Below are positions 48,285 to 60,400 of a DNA stretch of 64,000 nt, piece by piece. The position numbers and the translations under genes were made by a program. The stretch comes from Nymphaea colorata. Its lineage: Eukaryota > Streptophyta > Magnoliopsida > Nymphaeales > Nymphaeaceae. Position 1 is the stretch's first letter, and each line of letters begins with the position of its first letter. The notes under the pieces are model-generated. The model was not told the DNA's origin and made no database searches. It saw only the letters and a list, made by a program, of their open reading frames with translations. The DNA lies in NCBI RefSeq assembly GCF_008831285.2, contig NC_045146.1:17127289-17191288 (forward strand), written 5' to 3'.

Positions 48285-51200
48285 TTAATCTGCCCTAGAT
48301 TGGCCTGCACGGGACGATAGAATGATGCCCACAATGAGACCATAGAGCGCCAGAGCTTCAGCGAAGATAAGGATGAGGATCATTCCAACAAATAATTTTG
48401 GCTGTTGTGCGTTAGCCCTGCAGGACATAGTTGACTGTTTAGTTTAGTACACGAATATTAGCATATTTCTAAAGGCACAGATGCTAAACAACAGCATTAA
48501 ATGGAGTTAATCATTAGGTCACAACCTGAAAATCTAATTTGCTCAGGTGTGAAGCATAAAAGCAGAAATGGAGTCGCAGAAGAGACAAGCAAAGAAAACG
48601 GAAACTTCTTCATGCATTGAGACAAGAGAGAGAGAGAGAGAGTCTACACCATGCAAAGAAAGAATCTTCAGCAATCAAAAACAGATGTGGCCAAATAACA
48701 GAACTGCAGGCGTATCCCATGCTAGGATAGCACCCGAAAAGTACTGCTATAACAGCGTTAGTATTCAAGATGAGTGGCATTTTATGCTGGAAAATTGGCA
48801 ATACTTCTCGAGTATGAAAAGTCTACTAAACGTTTAAAATAATCAACCAATTGCATCTGGATGACATGGCACATACTCTGGATTAGAGGGTTTGGCAACT
48901 CCAGAAATTTACAATGTTACATACAATAAAAGGATGTAGGTGTGAGTCAAAATGGAGAATCTGTGTGACAGTCCTAACTTCTAATCATTGAACAACACTA
49001 CCTATACACACACACTCACACAGATATATACATGGGAAGTCCAGGTATACATATGGAAATGACATACACTCTGCATACTCCTTTATGACAAGGAGAGAGA
49101 AACATATAGGAAAAACATGAAAATTTGAGTTTTCTACAGATTTTCTGACAAAAACATTGATCAAAAGTCAAAATATTTAATAATATTAGGAAACCTCACT
49201 ATATTTAGCATATAACTTTAAAAACAGAGAGACACAACTAAAACATCTTTGGCTTTGACCTTTTTCCTCAAAATATCACAAAATTGCCCATGTTCAATGC
49301 ATTGTAGCTAAATATCCCGCGTTGACCTATTATTGATTCTTTGTATGGAATTTTGGGACAAAAAAATTATGCTATTCAGACATGTAGATAGAATTTTATA
49401 TGCCAAAAAATTTCAAACCCATGACTTTTAAATCCCCACTATGCATCAGATGAACATGATTTTCCATGAGTCCTAGGTTTTCAAATATGTATCCACATCC
49501 ATGATCCATGCAATTATTAAATAGAATTCACATTCACAGCTCCCGAAATTCAGCTAGAGAATTGAACTCAAGAGTCACCACTCTTGTTGCCAAGGAATTG
49601 TGGGGTTGCACCTATGGCCACCATGCAATCCACCAAGTTGCCATCGATGAGGGCACAAACAGAGAACAATCTTGGACAAAGCCCTGAGACTGAACCAACA
49701 AATGTTGAGCATATACAGAAGGTCCACATGCACCTCAGCCGCATAGAAAGAGTCGGGATGTTCCTCCAGGGGAAGCAGTGTGAATGCCTTCTGCCGGGGA
49801 TGGCCCTTGGCTTGGTGGGGCCATTGCAGATAAAGCACGCAGACAACAGTTACATTTTTCATAGCAGCTATCCCCTTATTTTTGTTGTTTTCCTCCTATC
49901 CTCTTTTGTCCTTCATTCTTCAGGCCCTTCCCTTGGCCTGCTTTTCCCTTGTTTTTCGATGTATAATTAGACAGGAGTAGAGAACAAAAGCCTACCAACC
50001 ATTCAGGCACAGCAAGAGCGAGTGACAAGCCTTAACTTATTGCCTTTGCAACTCATCCTGCAGGCAATTCCACTGACCTGACACAGAAATTGAAGGGTTT
50101 ATCGTCCTTTGGAATGTTTTTGACTTCAAGCAGATGGCCTAGGAATGCTTTTAAGTTTTATGTAGTCTCAGACAGTGGCAGTTTGTTTCATTCAACCAAG
50201 GCAGCGCTTCACAAGCTTGCCAAGCCACATTTACAGGCAACAATTGGTTTGAAGGTTTCCACTTCATCTTAGCTAGAGATGGGAGGTTGCAGGCACAAGT
50301 CCTCTTCCAACTTGGTTCCCACCAAAGTTTTCCATCACCAAGCAAATAAATGCTGGCAACCGTTAACTTGGCCCACATCTGGGGTATGGTAGCCCTGAAA
50401 TACTGCTCTATATCCCACGACAATTCACCACTTCTTTAGAGCTTCTTGCCCCAAAAAGCCCTTCCACTCTGGCGCCTTTTGTCTTCAAGGTTCAGTCCTT
50501 GTGCCAGTGCCAAAGGCTGTTTGTATTTTTGTCACCACCAAATTTACTTTTCAAAAAGTGAATAACAGCTGAATGTTTGACCTTATAAAATTACTTTTCA
50601 TGTAGCAGTTTCCAAGGTGGTTTCCATAAGTCGACACTAATTACAGGTTGTGTTGTTCACCTTTTCAAACAGTTGCTTTGTAGGTGACAAAAGATGAGCC
50701 ATCTTACCAATATGATTGGACAACTAACAGTAGCTCTATGAGTCATCTACTAGCTAATATTCACACAGACACACACAAACATATAGAAAGAGAGACACAG
50801 TGTGTGATAGGGTAGCATGCACCAGCTTCATGTATAAAGGTGTTCCCTGCCCTAAAACATTCTGATTAAATGAATAGATGATCAAAATAACTTGATAGAT
50901 GTGAGCTACATCCTATGCAGTTTATTTAAGAAATAACAAGATCGTGTCACAATATTTGATGCGTAAGAATGAAATCAATGGCACAAAAAAAACAATCTCA
51001 CAAATGCAGCAATACTTGATGGGTTACAGAATCATGATTTTATTTCTCAAAAGTATGAAGCAAGGCATGATTTCTAAAAAAAATACTTGCGCTGGACCTA
51101 TGTATACCATCATATTACATAAAGCAATTGTATTTTAAGTTGGGGCACATGATGCCACACTGGAACTTAGCGCACGCACATGCATATGAGATCATACTGG

Positions 51201-54200
51201 TGCTCAAATTGATCAACAGCATATTGAAGATGCACTTGCTTGTTGCCTGCCATTTCCTTAGGTTTAACTTGTTTGGAGAAGGTTAACAAACTAACTGACA
51301 AGTGCATACCATCATCCTTTAAGATTAATATTACTTTTATAATTCATTCAGGTGACCAAGAAAATAAGTCAACCGAAGTTACCATGTTAAATCAACTCGT
51401 GAATCTGACATGAAACTAAAAAAAATTAGTAGTAATTCTTAGGAAAACTTTTGTACTGTGGCCCATCTTTTGGCCATAATCTCCGAAAAGGGTCTTGCAT
51501 TTATAATATTCTTCTTTTAGCCGCGGATCAGAATACTAAACAGGGCCCAAGCTTAAAGCTCGCACAAAATTTTATACTTTCCATATTGCCCTTTGAAGTT
51601 GATAAATTGTTTTTGACTTTTATACTAAAAAGGAAAATATGTCTGTAACCTAGCCAGATTAAACTTTTAACCTAAGTCATCAGGAGATTCAGCAGCAAAT
51701 CAAGGAAATAAAAAAACATAAAGCCCATTCAAAATTTTGAGAAAAGATAACCCCTACATGGAAAATTCCTTAGCTTCATCTACTCTAAATTATTAAATCA
51801 CAGAGGGAACTTAACTTTTTTTTTTATGTTTAATCAAGCTCAGCCTTCTGGCTCTTTACCTCCAAGGCTCAGAAAATAAAAACAACAGCATGTTTTGATA
51901 TTTTAAGATATGCTTCTAAAGCAACTAGACAAACTCAACTTACTTAAAATTTTCTTACTATGGAAGGTAAAAGTAGGCTTTTATGCGAGCTCATTCATGC
52001 TATGACATCAACCTGAAATTGAACTCCATCCCTCTAACGGTCAAAGGTCCTACAATAACACTCTTCAAGAAAAACAGAATCTCTAAGGGACTCGTTAAGT
52101 ATCCTTGGGTGTAGATAAAAGTTAAAACACAAAGCTGTACTATAGTCTAAGACCCTTGAAATTCAATGCCATTTCCCCCTTGGTCATGACATATTTCATA
52201 CACTATCAATCAATATGGTACGAGATGTACAGCACTACTATAGAGATATTTCACTGGAATATAAGACACAAAACTGATGGCAAGCATAAAAGACAGAAAT
52301 GAACATATAAGCATAGTTCGAATGGGAACAAGAAATGAAATATATACACCTAGAGACACAAACATACACATATACACAGCAGTAAAGTACAGCTGTGGCA
52401 ACTAGTGACTCCAGAAAAAACGTAGTTTCTCCTTTCTCCCACAGGTATAAGCTTAGATGACCAAATAGTACAATATTTTAAAGTAAAAAATACCTCATTT
52501 AAGACATCTGAAAATTTAAAAAACCTAATTACCCATGTTCTGCAGCTAGAATTTAATGTGATAGAACCTCCACAAACTTATCCGGAAAAAATATAATGTA
52601 AGAAATTACTTGAAGAATGAAATGATAAGAACACTTGGGGGGGAAAAAAAGATGCTACACTGTTCTCTAAAGGAATAAACTAAACAGCTTCCCATAAAGA
52701 AGAACGCAGGAGATAATTTTTGATCTCCATCAAAAAGTTCACTCCTTGCAGAGCTGTTAAGAATAACAAATACGCATGCAGAACCAGATATAAATAATAT
52801 GATCAGAACTTAGGAATACGCTCATGAATAAATTCTTTGAAGCTTTTAAAAGTCAAAAACATTAAGCTAGCAAATAGTAAATATTTAAACGTAGCAGGGG
52901 CAAAATTTCCTTCATTCCTATCCAGGCTCCAGTATCTATCAATTACCCAAAAAAAAAAAACACCAAAAAAATTCAAAGCAAGCACAACAGTTTTTGGCAT
53001 GTTAAGCATTGCTTTTCTATCATTTTAGTAGTTGCTATTATCATAAAATGCATTCTTTCTTCGGCATTCAAAAATAGGAACAGCAAACAAAACAATTCAC
53101 GTGATAGTCATCCCTAAAATTCAGGAAACCCAATTTTTGTAGTTCCCTTTGCTCACAATTACTAGAGACAACGCCAGCACCTTCATCATACCATACTCGT
53201 ACTATGAGTGGTTCTATTTGGTATTATTTTCAATGTCAATACAGTGGTAGATCACAAATAACCTTTTATGATTTTGTGCTTCCGTAAACAGGTAAAATTA
53301 ATGTAACAGTCTAACAGAGTGTCTAAGGACAATCAAATGCAATATCTGAATCAACGAACTGCACTATTTTAACCAAGGGTTCTCAAACAAGTAGCATGAG
53401 AAAGTTTAAAGATCCCTCTCCATGCCAAAAGTTTCAGAACAGTAATCTCTTCCAAGTCCAATCTCACTATTCAATCCAACGCTCAGAACCGTGAATGTAA
53501 AAACAAAAAATAACAACAGAAGTTGCTTCCAAATATGCATCAAACCCTCGATAACAAACCACCAGATCTCAAAAACTCCGAACAGAGACAAAGAAGAAAG
53601 ACAACAATAAAAGCGAATTCATGAATGACAGAATAGATCAGATCCCAAACTTTCACATAAGAAGGAAGGTCTTCCTCTTCCAAGGATCAAGAGGAACAAA
53701 AGCAAAAACGAGAAAAAAAAATGAACTTTCCTCCATCATCACATTAAACAGTAAAAACAAAGCAGAGGCAGCAAGGAAGTAATGACAGATCGAAAAGACA
53801 GAAGACAAACCTCACGCCAGCATCACCCACGATGCCGATGGCCATGCCAGCGGAAAGTCCGGCCAGGCCGCAAGCAAGCCCGGAAGAGAGGTGAGCATAA
53901 CCATCAAAGAGGTAGTAGGACTTGGCTTTGGGGTTGATCCCGGTGCTGATGATGACAGCAATGATGAGGCCGTAGATACCAAGGACACCAGCCATGACGA
54001 CTGGGACAATCGACTTCATGACGAGCTCCGGCCTCATCACGCCCATGGACGCCACTCCGACCCCACTCTTCGCCGTTCCATAGGCAGCACCCATGCCTGA
54101 CCACCAACCCCAAACACTGACATCACTTTCCATCCCCACAACAACAACAATAACAACAAAGAAGGAGGAGGAGGGGAGTGAGGGAATTACAAGAGAAAAC

Positions 54201-54266
54201 AAGCGCGGCAGCGGCACCCAAGAAGCCGAAGAAGGGGGCAGTCTCATCACCGCTGAAGCTCGACAT
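48285..54266 (-). CDS. VHA-c: V-type proton ATPase 16 kDa proteolipid subunit c
   Basis: Forms the rotating proton-carrying ring of the V0 sector in vacuolar and endomembranes. Three minus-strand exons join in frame: 54191-54266, 53811-54096 and 48285-48417, giving 164 aa, the normal plant length. Four membrane helices are evident: about 12-32, 54-76, 93-116 and 129-152. The key proton-binding glutamate is Glu141 in [10 protein letters not shown] of helix 4. Other family blocks are [50 protein letters not shown] and a C terminus SRAGQSRAD. The start is the only ATG giving MSSFSGDE, directly after a GAA/AAG repeat in the leader. Intron 1 is 94 bp and intron 2 is 5393 bp, extraordinary for a 495-base coding sequence. 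Plants usually carry several nearly identical VHA-c genes, so a number cannot be assigned. Confidence 0.96.
48418..53810. other. 5.4 kb second intron of VHA-c
   Basis: The intron divides the codon of Arg121 between helices 3 and 4. Most is AT-rich with no recognisable feature. A less AT-rich island at about 49560-50460 with open frames on both strands (for example 49584-49970) differs from its surroundings and may be an inserted, decayed element, but I found no ends or known domain. A GA run lies near 48624-48642. Confidence 0.6.
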
Positions 54267-54298
54267 CTTCTTCTTCTTCTTCTTCTTCTTCTTCTTCT
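54267..54298. repeat. CTT/GAA trinucleotide repeat touching the VHA-c start codon
   Basis: About 32 bases of pure CTT on the plus strand, so the VHA-c messenger carries an AAG/GAA tract immediately before its ATG. It lies in the 5' UTR and is likely length-polymorphic. Confidence 0.9.
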
Positions 54299-57200
54299 AA
54301 GTTCTCCTACCGATCGGGGCGAGGGATCTGAGAAGACGAATACAAAATGAAAACCTGACCTTCCGAATCCCACCTTCTTCTTGGGTAGCTCTGCCTTTTG
54401 GGGTTGTTTTTTCTCCTTACCCCCACCTCTTTCTTCTGTTCGACAGGAAGAGAAGACGGACAGGTGGAATGATCTCTTTTTTTTAATATATATATATTTC
54501 TCTTGTTCTAAATCTATTTTATTTTGGTCGTTTATTCACTTTCATTTATGGGGTTTCATCAGCAGTGCGGTGGCGAATGTCTTCATGATTTTAAAAACCC
54601 GCATGGAAGAATACAAAAAACTTCATTTTCCTTTTCGACATTTTTTATTAGCAGGATTCTGCAAGGCAATATCTACAAAAGTTTTCAATTGCTTTTAATT
54701 TTTTTCTAGTTGTTTTCTCTATACCCTTTTCTGTTAAAAAGGCCAAAGTTTTTACCTTTAAGTTCTGTTTGATAGTTTCGGATTTCAAATTCAACTCTAT
54801 CATTAATTTTAAAACCATGAATATCTGGTCAGACCCTTCCCCTCCTCAGGCTACAAATTCATGGTTGAGAAATCTATTGTTTGTTTAAACTGTGATTTAA
54901 CCTTATGTAGATTAAAATTTTGTCTTGGATCTCAAATCCGAGATTATCGAAGGCCTTAAAGTAAACTAGATACTAACGGTCACATAAATAGTGTTTGATT
55001 ACCTTAAATCTAAGAGCTGAACCCATTGTTTGGAAGCACTCGTACAATTCCTTCTCATGATCCCCATTTCTAGTAAAGCTTCTTATTGGATAAGCCTTTC
55101 TACATTTGCCAAAAGAATAATAAGATAAAGATAAAGATAAACAAGACGCCAATACCTCCACCGTATACATGAGCTTCTTCATTGGGTGACAAGCTCATCT
55201 TTTCCTTCTTTCTATCTCTTTATATTTTTTAGTCTGTCAATTCGCCATCCGCTTCTCCGGCCCTTTTCTATCTACATCTTGTCTAAAAGCATAGCTTAAA
55301 CTAATAAGATAGTGAAAGTTTTGTCATCAATTCGATTCTCATGAATACTACTTTCTTGAACTACAAATGGTTAGATAGAATGTGTGATATTCTAAGTGGT
55401 GAGTGAACCGCTCTCATCCAAGTCCTAAAGCAACCTCAAACTCTAAGGGTATAAAGAAAATGGGATTTGATCTCTTCATATCTCTCTCTCGATCAGACTT
55501 GAAATTCACAATAAGTTGTCCAAAGGCCTTAAACGGCTTGTTTGGTTGGAGGGGGAGGGAGGGATTGAGCAATCCGATGAGAAGAGAGAAGAGAGTGGGG
55601 AGGAGATCCATTCCAACATTGGGCCCATGGATCCCAAAGTCGGGGATCTCGAAAGTTAAATCATACCAAGTATGAACCAATCACATGCCCTTTCCTATTG
55701 GCCAAAGAACGGATAAAAGGTTATTTAGAGAGTCTAATCTTAACCCCAAGGGTTCTTAATCCAATGAGATTTGAGGTTATAGAAACCCGTGCCATCTACA
55801 AAGAAACTTTTTTCTAGTATATGTAATAAAGTTTCAATAGAAAAAAATCCTTTATTATGCGGTAGTGGCCAAGTTGTAAGAGACTGATAATTGATGTGAA
55901 AATCATTAGTCCAAGTTTCAACTCTATTATTTTGCATCCTGAGCTTCATAAGACATGTGATTAGGGTGTGAAGATCACTAGTCCAAGTTTCAACTCTATT
56001 ATTTTGCATCCTGAGCTTCATAAGACATGTGATTAGGGTCCGTTTGAGCCCTACCTATCAAAAGGGAGCACCATTGCTCCTATTATTTGAGGCCTACCCT
56101 ACCTTTCACTAAGAATATTAATAACAACAATGATAATGACGATGTTAACGATAATGAGAGTAGTAATAATAATAATAACAAAAGAGACATATTGGAACCA
56201 AAAGTACACATTCCTTGTTCGTTCACCTTTGATTTCTCAATGTTCATTTCTTTAATGTCTGAATATATATATTCTTAACACACACTTCTTCTTCTTTCAC
56301 CTTTGACTTTTCAATGTCCATGTCTTTAACCTAGGAAAAAATATGAACCACGAGGTATATATCCAACATTTTATTGCGATTGTGCATGTTAAGATATTGC
56401 TGCACTCGTTCCTTCTAATTATGTATAAGCCGATTGATGTCAGTGTGTGCTAGTCCGATGGTGACTGTCTCATCATGATCAATCTAACGCTTACCCAAAG
56501 ATCTCAGTTACGCGGTCCATCAAAAGTGCCAGAAGCAAGCTTGAAAGGTTTGGTATGCTTTGTGAACAAATCTCAAGAAGATTGTCGTCAAAAAGATAAA
56601 ACAACCATCAACCATCCCAAAGACTTGCCATTTTGGCCTTCTGTCATGGGTGACATGAACAAACACACTTGGACACGATGATTCTTGACATTGACCATCA
56701 CATTATTCTAATATCACTTTACTACTTTTAAATGCATCTCAAATATTTTAGTTCACTATTGACTAAAAAAGACAGAAATGTGCCCTCATGTTCGACATTG
56801 CACAAATTTGCAACTCGTTGCAAGTTGTGGCTTAGCCACAAGAACGTGGTTTGGTGGAAAGGCCTACACAAAAAACGACACTTTTCTCTCTTTCAGTTCG
56901 TGTAATCTTCCATATCAGTTCGTGTGATCTTCCATATCATGGATTTATACAAACATAATTCAACAAACCCAATCTAGAACAAATACAGAATGAACCTCAA
57001 ATGTTCGTGAAAATAGTGGTACATGAAGCGCCATATAATCATCAAATATTGGAAAGACTATAACTGAAAAATCTTCCTTCAGCTTTGAGGAGGTAATCTC
57101 CCTACTGTAGATTCTAACAAGTTATGGACTGATATTACTAACTGAAGCGTCAAGGATGTTTAGTATGACCATAACTCAATGTTCAAGAAATAACACTTGG

Positions 57201-57478
57201 TTATGGTTTAATTTGAGTAGTTTACTGCAAGAAGAAGTCTTACGAAGGTATTCCCAGAAATATTATTTACATTTTATAGTGCAACCATAAATATAGTTCC
57301 GGAGAATGCCATGGTACCAGTTACAACAGTATTTCACGAAATTATTAACCAGTCACCCAAATATGACACATTTCTTAGTGGGGATACCTGAAGCAGTGGA
57401 TGACCAGCAAGCTTGTCACCTGTTATTCATGATTGTTGCTGCTACCTCATAATTTTGGATGTTCGAGATCATTAGAAA
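54299..57478. other. VHA-c promoter side and intergenic region
   Basis: No gene is supported. The stretch at about 54765-54960 starting TTCTGTTTGATAGTTTCGG and that near 55535 (GGCTTGTTTGGTTGG) look like ends of miniature elements, but partners were not found. A 72-bp tandem duplication lies at 55895-56038 and an AAT/AAC-rich trinucleotide tract at about 56108-56182. The 3' UTR of the polyprenol reductase gene should lie below 57479. Confidence 0.5.
55895..56038. repeat. Near-perfect 72-bp tandem duplication
   Basis: Two head-to-tail copies, from TGTGAAAATCATTAGTCC at 55895 and TGTGAAGATCACTAGTCC at 55967, differ at only a few bases near the start. Recent slippage or unequal exchange is likely. 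Confidence 0.92.
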
Positions 57479-60400
57479 CTAATATACACGAGGGAAAATA
57501 GCTCTTCGGGACTTTGGGTAGTGATCAAACTTGTGGAGATACCATCTGTGGGTTTCTCCAGCAACAACTACAAGATTTGCAAACTGTGGAAAGTAACCCA
57601 AATTAGTAGTAGAAAAAAATATATATCATTGTGAGAAGAAGATGGAAGAGGACGTGAGGAAGGATAAAGATGAAGAACCTACCACAAATGCAAAAAGAAG
57701 CCAAACTGTAAGATCTGACAATTCACTGGCTATCAGAATGCCCCCATATATAACCTGCATTATGAATGTAAACATGCAGCATCATACACACCATGACATG
57801 AGAACAAATAAATGGATAGGATGAATGGATATGAGTGCTTACAATTTCTGCAAGATAGTGAGGACATGAGACCAAATCAAACCAGTCGCCTTTTGGGATC
57901 TTATATTCTTCTCCTTCGCTGACTGTTCGGAGGGAGCCCTGTCAGAAATGAGATAACATGATGCTCTGCAGATGTATACAATGAGTTGGAAAACAGGTTG
58001 CATGCTGTACAACATTGACCTGTTGGCAACAAACAAAATCTGCTCTATAAATAAAATGTTTTATATGTAAAACTTCTATCGAGAGCCCATAACATGACGA
58101 TCCTATTGAGACAATGAGAAATGAAAAAAAAGGAACAGAAATTCAGGTCCAATGAGGCCACATTTAATTCATGGAACAAAACTGTGACTGCAGTCCTGCC
58201 AGAAAACTTTGTGAAAGCACAAGCATTTTTGTCCAGATGTGCAAGGTGTTGCTTTGTCTAGTGGCTTGAGTTGTTAGGACAAATTTGCCATTATCGATGC
58301 ATTTTACATTTGCTTCACAGACAATATAGACAAAACCCTTGTTTTAAGAATTCATAAATTTTTATTGTAAAAAAATGACACCGGTCTTTCACTAATAGTA
58401 TATTATAAAATGTTATTGTACTCACTACAACAAAAACTCTCATATTCTTTTGAGAAATACGTTCAGTTCTGAGTGAAGGTCTTTTACTAGTACCAGATCA
58501 TAAGATGATATTGTACAAATTATGATAAAAACTAGGTCCCTTACTACTAGTAGATTATAAAACGATATTGTACTCACTATGACAAAAACTATCATAAATT
58601 TTCAGAAATATATTCAGTCTTAAATGAACTTCTGAAAAAAGTTCAAAAAACAAGGAAATTTAGTAAAAAAAAACAACCACAAAAGTAATGATGAAGAATA
58701 AAAATACATCAATTTTTGTTGGGGAAAAACCAGACACAAAATTAAAAGGAAAAGCAAAATAAGTGAAATAAGAAGAAGAAGAAAACAGTGAGGCAAAACT
58801 CTGTCTCTCTTGTGGTCAATAAGCAGCCCCCTTTGGGGCATTCTGATTCTCCAATTAGTTTCGCTCTGAGAATGATCACAGAGAGCCAAAACGATGTTTG
58901 GGAAAACCCACGTGGCCATCCTATGTTTTATTTCCATCATGGTCTCCACGCATGACATTCTGTTCCTGAAAATGCATAATGAAGTCTAGATCGAGGTAAT
59001 TAACAAAATCTGCTGCTGTATCAAGCATGTGTAAATTTTAGAGAAGTGTTAGCCACCACCTGCTAACATCCACTTGCTAGTTGCTAGAAGAAAACACACA
59101 TCCACACACACTGCCCTAACCCCGTTAGAGCGACCCTCACCAAAGGAAACTCCCTATTTCATCGATAACCCTAATGACCCCCACAATTCCCTTATCTATA
59201 GTGATCTTCTGGATCAGTCCAGTAGACCCGATACAAACCCGATTCCAGATCCGAACCCTAGATTGTAACAAAAAGTTATGCACCCTTTCGATGATTTTAT
59301 AAGACTTCGGCAAAAAGGTTTTGTGAAGATCATCAAATACCAATACAGACGGCACTTTTCTGTAATTCAGGATAAAAAATGTTTAATTTTAGTCAGGAAA
59401 AATACATCAACTTACAAGTATGGCATGACAACAAAATTGATGAATGCTACCCCAAGCAAACATAATTGCACCAATCCACTGCCACCAACCAAGGGAAGTA
59501 AATGGTTTCACAAGTCCCCACCAGTCATATTTGATGTCTGATTCATGAGTTTTCCCCTTGATGATGATAGAAGTAGCTACTCGGACAACATATCCATATA
59601 TCTCTGGCCAACACAAACTACAAAGTGACAGAGGTGCTGCTGTATAGAAGCTGAACAAAAGGACAAATATGCATTTACATGAGAAAAATAACCATGTTTT
59701 AATGCAAATGTTTCAAACAAAAAAGCAAAGGATTAAACACATGTGGGAAGGCAAACGGTGCAAATGTTGTAAACACACATCCTAGTTTATGTATGTTACA
59801 AGTCAGCAACATGTGGCAGATTAAGCCTAGCAGCAGGATGCATTTATACAATACGTCTAAAGTCCTCAATGAGTAGAAATTTACACACCCCCCCCCCCCC
59901 TCCCCCATCTACTAGACTATGCACATTATGTCTAAACTCATATCAGAAAGAATCATTTGTGCAGTTTTGCTTCAAATTATGGACATCAAAACTAATAGCT
60001 TTAGTAATTGATTGCAATACAAATAAGATAATTCAACATGCACTGAATTTGAAATCAGGACATATAACACTGTTGAATTCACATGTAAAGCCCTGGAGCT
60101 TACAAGTAGTGCAAGGAAAATTAAGAAGACAATCAACTAAAAGCCTAAATCAATTGTTTATTTAGCCATACTCTACCACAAAAATGTTCAGTTGTTAATT
60201 TCTGCACCACCTGAACAACTGTTACCAATTTTTAGGAGGGTCATGGTGCCATGTCACAATTGACTTATACCAGTTGATCTATATAATGGTGAGATTATTG
60301 AAACATAACATACAATCCTATGAGTTATAATTTCATTATATCTTTGCAACAACTGACTTTCAAAAATCTGTCACAACTAACACTGCCTACCAATAGTTGT

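Noticed and set aside
49584-49970. 128-codon frame inside the VHA-c intron
   Set aside because: No domain recognised, and competing frames of similar length lie on the other strand. Noted only as part of a compositional island.
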